Part shown: one piece after another, positions 32,032-36,494 of the stretch
How positions within the stretch are numbered: position 1 is the stretch's first letter
Layout of the letters: the number at the start of each line of letters is the position of its first letter
Assembly: GCA_016235585.1 (NCBI GenBank)
Contig: JACRJY010000137.1
Coordinates: 1-36,494, forward strand
Direction of reading: 5' to 3'
Length of the DNA stretch: 36,494 nucleotides
From: Verrucomicrobiota bacterium
GTDB taxonomy: Bacteria > Verrucomicrobiota > Verrucomicrobiia > Limisphaerales > JACRJY01
Made by a program: the position numbers and the translations under genes
Notes under the pieces: generated by a model
What the model saw: the letters and a program-made list of their open reading frames with translations, nothing else
Told to the model about the DNA's origin: nothing
Databases searched by the model: none

Positions 32032-32155
32032 CCGCGCGGGGCAGATGCAACCGATTCACTCGTTTCCCCGGCTGAAAATGGGCAAAAGGCGACAGCTCTG
32101 ACGTAATCCGCTGAAAACCAGCCATTTCCCCGCCGGGGTTGGCCGAAATAATCAC

Positions 32156-32431
32156 GGGGGAAATGATTTCCCTCAAGGGGGAAACGATTTTCCCCGACGG
32201 GGAAATGACTTCCCCCGACGGGGATTCCCCCAAGGGGAAAATGACAATCCCCAAGGGGAAAATGACTTTCCCGGAGGGAGAAATGGCTTCCTCCGACGGG
32301 AAAATGGCAAACCCCGGCGGGGAGACGGCTTTCCCCGCTGGGAAAATGGCTTCCCCCGAGGGGTTGGTGATTTCCCCCGTGGGGAAAACGGCTCCGGCGT
32401 CGGGGAAAATGGCTTTGGAGCAGGGGAAAAC
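32156..32431. repeat. 21-bp palindromic tandem array, about 13 units
   Basis: Degenerate units of 21 bp (one shortened to 14, two of 22) follow the consensus GGGGAAAATGGCTTCCCCGA. Each contains a short palindrome (GGGGAA...TTCCCC). There are 12 to 13 units plus a partial one, with no unique spacers. It lies immediately 3' of mqnD and would form a series of hairpins in the RNA on either strand. Confidence 0.9.
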
Positions 32432-32462
32432 TTGCAACCTGCAACTTGAAACCCTTCAAACC
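32431..32462. repeat. Inverted heptamer repeat at the island edge
   Basis: TTGCAACCTGCAACTTGAAA followed by CCCTTCAAACC is the reverse complement of the GGTTGCA-type word at 31876-31909. It runs into the last codons of mqnD. Confidence 0.65.
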
Positions 32463-33328
32463 ACAAATTCCAGTTCCTGCCGGTGGGGAATCAGCCCGCG
32501 CTCGTGCGCCCGGCCCAGGAAGCGGCGGATGGATTCCCGGCCCCGCTCGCTGTAGTCGAGCGTCCAGTGGTTCACATACAGCCCGACGAATTTGTCCGCG
32601 AGGTCGCGGCCCATGTCGCGGGCGTATTGCAGCGCGTGCTGCACCGCCTCGGCGCGGTGATCGAGGCTGAACTGGATGCTGGCGGTGAGGATGTCGGAGA
32701 TGATTTTGCGCGTCGCGGGCGCGTGACGCTTGTGAATCACATTCCCGCCGAGCGGCAGCGGCAGGCCATCGTTCTCGCGGCCCCACCAGACGCCGAGGTC
32801 TTCGCAGCAGACGAGACCCTCGTTTTGAAATGTGAGCTGGCCCTCGTGGATGATGAGGCCGACGTCGGCCTTGCCCGCGCGGACGGCGGCGAAGATTTGG
32901 TCGAAGGGGACGACGATGTAGTCGAAGGTTGAAGGTTGAAGGTTGAAGGTTGAAGGTTTTTCATCAAGCCAGAGTTGGAGGGCGAGGAAGGCGCTGGTCA
33001 TCGTTCCTGGCACGGCGATTTTCTTCGTCGCGATTTCTTCGCGGGAGAATTTCTGTTTCGCGACGAGCATCGGGCCGTAGCCGTCGCCCATGCTCGCGCC
33101 GCTGGGGAGGAGGGCGTATTTGTCCGCGACATAGGCGTAGGCATGGATGCTGATGGCGGAGATGTCGAGCTCGCCGCGCGTGGCGCGCTCGTTGAGGGTC
33201 TGGATGTCCTGGAGGATGTGCTCGAAGCGGAAGCCGCGTGCGGGAATGAGTTCCTTCGCCAGCCCGTAAAACATGAAGGCGTCGTCCGGGTCGGGCGAAT
33301 GGCCGAGGGTCAAGGTGCGATGTTCCAT
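32456..33328 (-). CDS. mqnD: 1,4-dihydroxy-6-naphthoate synthase (MqnD) family
   Basis: A 290-aa protein of the MqnA/MqnD family. MqnD converts cyclic de-hypoxanthinyl futalosine to 1,4-dihydroxy-6-naphthoate in the futalosine route to menaquinone. It shows the MqnD opening LTLGHSPDPDDAFMFYGLA, the DISAISIHAYAYV strand, SGASMGDGYGPMLVA, VPGTMTSAFLAL and DVGLIIHEGQLTF, whose histidine is the likely catalytic base. These favour MqnD over MqnA, though only a tree could exclude MqnA. Residues 124-136 are encoded by five tandem heptamers read in frame (STFNLQPSTF). It has no other menaquinone gene nearby. The start at 33328 fits the family. Confidence 0.88.
   Translation of the reverse strand: MEHRTLTLGHSPDPDDAFMFYGLAKELIPARGFRFEHILQDIQTLNERATRGELDISAISIHAYAYVADKYALLPSGASMGDGYGPMLVAKQKFSREEIATKKIAVPGTMTSAFLALQLWLDEKPSTFNLQPSTFDYIVVPFDQIFAAVRAGKADVGLIIHEGQLTFQNEGLVCCEDLGVWWGRENDGLPLPLGGNVIHKRHAPATRKIISDILTASIQFSLDHRAEAVQHALQYARDMGRDLADKFVGLYVNHWTLDYSERGRESIRRFLGRAHERGLIPHRQELEFVV
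32923..32957. repeat. TGAAGGT heptanucleotide repeat inside mqnD
   Basis: Five perfect or near-perfect tandem copies (CGAAGGT followed by TGAAGGT four times) lie in the coding sequence. On the coding strand they read ACCTTCA and encode part of KPSTFNLQPSTF, an insertion between WLDE and DYIVVPFD. Confidence 0.92.
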
Positions 33329-33641
33329 GCGCGGGAAGTTAGCGGGCGGCGGAAAAATGTCGAGCAGCGGGAGGAAAACTCAAAGCAGATTCCCTCTCCC
33401 CTTCGGAAGGGGAGAGGGTCAGGGTGAGGGGTGAGCGACAGACCAAATCCATCCAGTCCAGCTTGAGTTAACCACACCCCTCACCCCGGCCCTCTCCCCC
33501 ATCTGATGAGGGAGAGGGAGTTTTCGCTGTAGACTCTGGTTGATTAGCGAACAACCGCAATGGTGTGGATGGGAACAGAGCCGCCGCCATTTGGAATGAA
33601 TGGCCTCGCGCCCGCGCCCGTCGTTTGTGACAATTCCAACT
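33329..33641. other. Divergent intergenic region, mostly a repeat
   Basis: This 313-bp region separates mqnD (leftward) from the second Gfo/Idh/MocA gene (rightward). About 130 bp is a CCCTCTCCCC-type inverted repeat (33389-33520). I see no gene. Promoters for both neighbours must lie in the remaining bases. Confidence 0.55.
33389..33520. repeat. CCCTCTCCCC-type composite inverted repeat
   Basis: The left half is a perfect palindrome (CCCTCTCCCCTTC, central G, GAAGGGGAGAGGG, 33392-33418) followed by AGGGTGAGGGGTG. The right half mirrors it: CACCCCTCACCC, then CCCTCTCCC...GGGAGAGGG (33476-33519). Repeats of this type are widespread in GC-rich bacterial genomes. Confidence 0.85.
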
Positions 33642-34943
33642 ATGAACGAAACCTCCTCCACCGACCGCCGCACCTTTCTCCGCCAAACTTCCACCGTCGC
33701 CGCCACGGCGGCGCTCGCCTCCTCGCTGCCGTTTCCGCATGTGGCGAGCGCGGCGAACTTGAAGAGCGACAAGCTCAAGCTCGGCCTCATTGGCAGCGGC
33801 GCGCGCGGCTCCGGCGCGGCGCAGCAGGCGCTCAACGCCGACAGCAACAGCGAGCTGTGGGCGATGGGCGACGTGTTCGCCGACAAGCTCGACTTGAGCG
33901 CGAAGTCGCTCACCACGCAGTTCAAGGACAAGCCCGACCGCGTCAACGTCGCGGACGACCGCAAGTTCACCGGCCTCGACGCGTATCAGAAAGTCATCGC
34001 CAGCGGCGTGGACGTGGTGCTGCTCGCCGCGCCCGGCGGGTTCCGCCCGCCGCACCTGCGCGCCGCCGTGGACGCGGGCAAACATATTTTCTGCGAGAAG
34101 CCCATGGGCATTGATCCGACGGGTGTCCGCTCCGTGCGCGAATCGGTGGCGATCGCCAGGCGCAAAGGTCTCGCCATCCGGCAGGGTTTCGCCATGCGCT
34201 ACGACCCCGCCTACCGCGAGGCGATGAAGCGCATCCACGACGGGCAGATCGGCGAGGTGGTGGCGATCTACTCGACGCGCATGAGCAACCGCCTCTCGCG
34301 CTTCAGCGGCGAGCGCAAGCCCGGCCAGACCGACCTCGAATGGCAGCTCCGCAACTGGCACCTGTTCCTCTGGCTCTCCGGCGACTGGATCATGGAGGTG
34401 AGCGTGCACAGCGTGGACAAGATTCTCTGGGCGATGAAGGACGTGCCGCCGGTGAAGTGCCACGCCAGCGGCGCGCGCTGGCAGCAGACCACCGGCAACG
34501 TGTGGGATCAGTTCGACGTGACGTATCACTGGGAGAACGGCGTCACCGCCGTGCTCAAGACGCGCTACATGGACAAATGCCACAACGAGCACAAGGACAT
34601 CTTCGTCGGCACCAAGGGCCGGTGCGAATTCGACAACTACAAGGCGCAGATCACCGGCGAGAAGCCGTGGCGCTACTCCGGACCAAAGCTGGCGATGCAC
34701 CAGGTCGAGCACGACGAGCTTTTCGCCGAACTGCGCGCCGGCAAAATCCCCAACGACGGCGACGCCATGGCGCAGAGCACGCTGGCCGGCATCATGGGCC
34801 GCATGAGCGCCTACACCGGCAAGGAGGTCACGTGGGAGGCGGCGCTCAACTCGAAGCTCGACACGATGCCGAAGAATCTCGCGTGGGACATGAAGCTCGA
34901 CGTGCCGCCGCCGTCGGAGCCGGGCAAGACGCCGCTGGTGTGA
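33642..34943 (+). CDS. Tat-exported Gfo/Idh/MocA oxidoreductase (second)
   Basis: A 433-aa NAD(P)-dependent oxidoreductase. ATG 33642 gives MNETSSTDRRTFLRQTSTVA, a twin-arginine signal with cleavage near HVASA. The Rossmann loop is LGLIGSGARGSGAAQQAL, the family motif is FCEKPMGIDP, and the late helix has VSVHSVDKILWAMKD. The central AIRQGFAMRYDPAYREA segment is typical of the planctomycete/verrucomicrobial exported subgroup. It is clearly different from the first copy at 7902 (no DHFPAW region; the segment after EKP differs), so the two likely act on different substrates. It stands alone, with a repeat on each side. Confidence 0.92.
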   Translation: MNETSSTDRRTFLRQTSTVAATAALASSLPFPHVASAANLKSDKLKLGLIGSGARGSGAAQQALNADSNSELWAMGDVFADKLDLSAKSLTTQFKDKPDRVNVADDRKFTGLDAYQKVIASGVDVVLLAAPGGFRPPHLRAAVDAGKHIFCEKPMGIDPTGVRSVRESVAIARRKGLAIRQGFAMRYDPAYREAMKRIHDGQIGEVVAIYSTRMSNRLSRFSGERKPGQTDLEWQLRNWHLFLWLSGDWIMEVSVHSVDKILWAMKDVPPVKCHASGARWQQTTGNVWDQFDVTYHWENGVTAVLKTRYMDKCHNEHKDIFVGTKGRCEFDNYKAQITGEKPWRYSGPKLAMHQVEHDELFAELRAGKIPNDGDAMAQSTLAGIMGRMSAYTGKEVTWEAALNSKLDTMPKNLAWDMKLDVPPPSEPGKTPLV

Positions 34944-34965
34944 GGCACCGAGGGGTTGCTGGATG

Positions 34966-35034
34966 GGAGCGCCGAGCATTGCTCGGCAAGTGGAAACGTC
35001 CGGACATTCAAGCCGAGCGGATGCTCGGCGCTCC
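34966..35034. repeat. Nested-palindrome cassette downstream of oxidoreductase
   Basis: The outer arms GGAGCGCCGAGCA (34966-34978) and TGCTCGGCGCTCC (35022-35034) are a perfect 13-bp inverted repeat. Each half is also a hairpin (GCCGAGCA-TT-GCTCGGC; GCCGAGC-GGAT-GCTCGGC). Same architecture as the purH and GTAGCGCAG cassettes. It is close enough to the stop to act as a terminator. Confidence 0.88.
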
Positions 35035-35110
35035 GCGCGGAAACGAATTCTGAAACCCGCCCGCGCTCGCGGCGTCATTGAGGCATGATGTTGCTCTCAC
35101 TGAATCCGCG

Positions 35111-35872
35111 ATGAACGCCGAGAATCCCAATCCCGCCCCGCCCGCAGTGATTTCTCAACCCGCCGCCCCGCCGCGCCGGAGCCGGTGGTGGAAATGGGCG
35201 CTCGGCGCGTTCGGAGCCGTCGTGGCGCTGGTGGTGTTGCTTGTTGTCGTGCTCGCGCTGTCGCTGGATTCGCTGGCGCGCAATTTCATCCGGCGCAGCA
35301 TAGAGGAGGCGACCGGCATGAAGACGGAGCTGGCGAAGCTCGAACTGCATTTCCGCGAGCCGGGCCTGCACGTCGAGGGCTTCCGCCTCGCGAACCCGGC
35401 GGAATTCGGCGGCGGCGCGTTCATTGATTTGCCGGAGCTGACCCTCACGCTGGATCGCGCGGCGCTTTCCGAGCGCAAGCTGCACTTCAAACTCGCGCGC
35501 GTGAACGTCGCGGAAGTCCACGTGGCCGTGAGCCAGGACGGGCGGACAAACTACGTCGAGATGCAGCGGCGCGGCGCGGAACGCCGCGCGGAACAGGAAA
35601 AGGCGGGCAAGGCCAAGCCGAAGAAGGATGGTCCGCAGTTTGAGAAGCTCGACCGGCTGGAGTTTTCGTTCGCCATGCTGCGCTACACGAACCTGCGCGA
35701 GCCGGAGCGCAACCGCGCCCTGAACCTCGGCCTCAAGGACGTGGTCATCGAGAACATCAGGGACAAGGCGGAATTTGGAACGCAACTGGTGCTGGCCGTG
35801 ACGACCGCAGGGATTGACGTGCTGAACCTCTTGAGCGGCGGGCTGGACAACCTGCCGGACAAGGCGCGGTGA
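35111..35872 (+). CDS. AsmA-like single-pass membrane protein
   Basis: A 253-aa protein with a Pro-rich cytoplasmic N-terminus, one transmembrane helix at about residues 28-50 (WALGAFGAVVALVVLLVVVL) and a periplasmic domain. The segment after the helix, FIRRSIEEATGMKTELAKLE, followed by LHVEGFRLANPAEF, is characteristic of the N-terminus of AsmA/TamB-like proteins, here much shorter than full AsmA (about 600 aa). AsmA-like proteins act in lipid transport between the membranes, but this short form has no proven role. I chose ATG 35111; an in-frame start at 35078 would add 11 residues. It is followed 99 bp later by another exported protein gene. Confidence 0.75.
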   Translation: MNAENPNPAPPAVISQPAAPPRRSRWWKWALGAFGAVVALVVLLVVVLALSLDSLARNFIRRSIEEATGMKTELAKLELHFREPGLHVEGFRLANPAEFGGGAFIDLPELTLTLDRAALSERKLHFKLARVNVAEVHVAVSQDGRTNYVEMQRRGAERRAEQEKAGKAKPKKDGPQFEKLDRLEFSFAMLRYTNLREPERNRALNLGLKDVVIENIRDKAEFGTQLVLAVTTAGIDVLNLLSGGLDNLPDKAR

Positions 35873-35971
35873 GGGCGGGGGACTCCGGCCGGCGAAACCG
35901 CGCGGGCGGCGGCGCGCGGGGCGACGTTTATTTCTGTTCCACTGGCCGCGCGATTTTGTTATCCAAGCCCC

Positions 35972-36494
35972 ATGCATCGTGTGCTGTTGATCTGCTTTTG
36001 CGCCGCCCTGCTGCTGCTCGGCGGCGCGGCGCGCGCCGCTGACTTCAAGCTCGCGGATGGCACGACGGTCAGCGGCGAGCCGGTGTCGCCGAACGAGAGG
36101 GGCGTCATCCTCAAGACCGAGGACAAGTTGAGCACGCGCATCCTGTGGTCGAATTTTTCCCCGGAGGCGCTGCAGGAGTTTCAAAAGGACGCCAGGATGA
36201 AGCCCTTCGTGGACTTGCTCCTTGCCCCGCCCGCCCCCGCCGAAAAGGAAAAGGCGGCCATGAAAAAGGCGGCGAAAAAAACGGCGCCCGCCGCCGCCGC
36301 AAATACTTTCGCCCCGCCGGAGCGCCCTTCCGCGAACGTCTCGATCACCGCCGGGCTGGCCTCGCCCGTCGGGCTGGTGGCGGTGCTGCTGTTCATTGCG
36401 GCCCACGCCTATGCCGGCTTTGAAATCGCGCGCTACCGGAACCGCCCGCCGATCCTGATCTGCAGCATCTCGCTCGTTCCGATCCTCGGCCCGC
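35972..36494 (+). CDS. Exported membrane protein, N-terminal part
   Basis: An open frame from ATG 35972 that runs off the window after 174 codons. It starts with a signal peptide (MHRVLLICFCAALLLLGGAA, cleavage after ARAAD-like residues). A small beta domain follows (FKLADGTTVSGEPVSPNERG, then VILKTEDKLSTRILWSNFS), which I associate with short SH3-like or DUF-type modules. After a Lys/Ala/Pro-rich linker comes a transmembrane segment (ASPVGLVAVLLFIAAHAYA), then GFEIARYRNRPPILICSISL, which starts another membrane helix. Function is unknown. The linker is highly charged and probably flexible. It may be co-transcribed with the AsmA-like gene upstream. Confidence 0.75.
   Translation, partial: MHRVLLICFCAALLLLGGAARAADFKLADGTTVSGEPVSPNERGVILKTEDKLSTRILWSNFSPEALQEFQKDARMKPFVDLLLAPPAPAEKEKAAMKKAAKKTAPAAAANTFAPPERPSANVSITAGLASPVGLVAVLLFIAAHAYAGFEIARYRNRPPILICSISLVPILGP

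Larger units (their letters stand above)
31868..32455. other. Gene-free repeat island
   Basis: This 588-bp stretch holds no credible gene. It is made of a GGTTGCA heptamer array (31876-31909), a GTAGCGC-type cassette (31926-32031), about 100 bp without recognised structure, a 21-bp palindromic tandem array (32156-32431) and an inverted heptamer tail (32431-32462). Open frames across the array exist on both strands only because 21 is a multiple of three. Confidence 0.75.

Noticed and set aside
32156-32431. Possible CRISPR array.
   Set aside because: The 21-bp units are contiguous and degenerate with no unique spacers, and there are no cas genes.
32139-32555. A 138-codon plus-strand frame across the 21-bp array.
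   Set aside because: Its sequence is a heptad-like repeat caused by a period divisible by three. It runs into mqnD on the opposite strand and has no ribosome-binding site.

Overview
This is a GC-rich bacterial window that most likely comes from a Verrucomicrobiota chromosome of the Pedosphaera/Limisphaera type. That placement is inferred from gene content. Two DUF1549/DUF1553 cytochrome-type proteins are paired with DUF1501 proteins, and there are Tat-exported Gfo/Idh/MocA oxidoreductases, a long exported repeat protein, and many degenerate short repeats. I saw no rRNA, tRNA or CRISPR array.

Layout. 1-2454: the start of pyrE (leftward), a small membrane HExxH protein, a two-gene cassette of a 72-aa protein and a nucleotidyltransferase (toxin-antitoxin-like), then pyrF. 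2475-6171: a leftward run of purH, a zinc-ribbon membrane protein, a YdcF/DUF218 protein and a single-domain response regulator. 6172-7814: a repeat-rich promoter region followed by a complete ISKra4-type insertion sequence. Its 21-bp terminal inverted repeats match at 20 positions, and its transposase is split by a +1 shift at a T5C5 run. 7902-12452: a Tat-exported oxidoreductase, a beta-lactamase-fold serine hydrolase and a protein with nine near-identical TPRs. 12528-17497: a leftward APC amino acid permease, then a rightward single-chain transketolase and a Sel1-repeat protein.

17503-26803 is a tightly spaced six-gene leftward operon: PSCyt1-DUF1549-DUF1553 protein, a CdiI_2-type immunity-like protein, DUF1501, a second DUF1549/DUF1553 protein without the N-terminal cytochrome domain, a second DUF1501, and an aldo/keto reductase. 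27160-31867 encodes a 1369-aa exported protein (two beta-solenoid modules plus seven kelch repeats) and a small exported partner. 31868-32462 is an island built almost wholly of repeats, including a 21-bp palindromic tandem array. The window ends with mqnD, another Tat Gfo/Idh/MocA protein, an AsmA-like single-pass protein and the start of an exported protein that runs off the end.

The most unusual theme is the repeats. At least three classes recur: heptanucleotide tandem repeats, nested-palindrome cassettes of about 70-130 bp, and CCACGGATGAAACACGG-type repeats. Several sit in frame inside conserved genes (purH, mqnD, both DUF1549/DUF1553 genes, and the N-terminus of the small exported protein). 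The second item of interest is the CdiI_2-type gene embedded in the cytochrome/DUF1501 operon.
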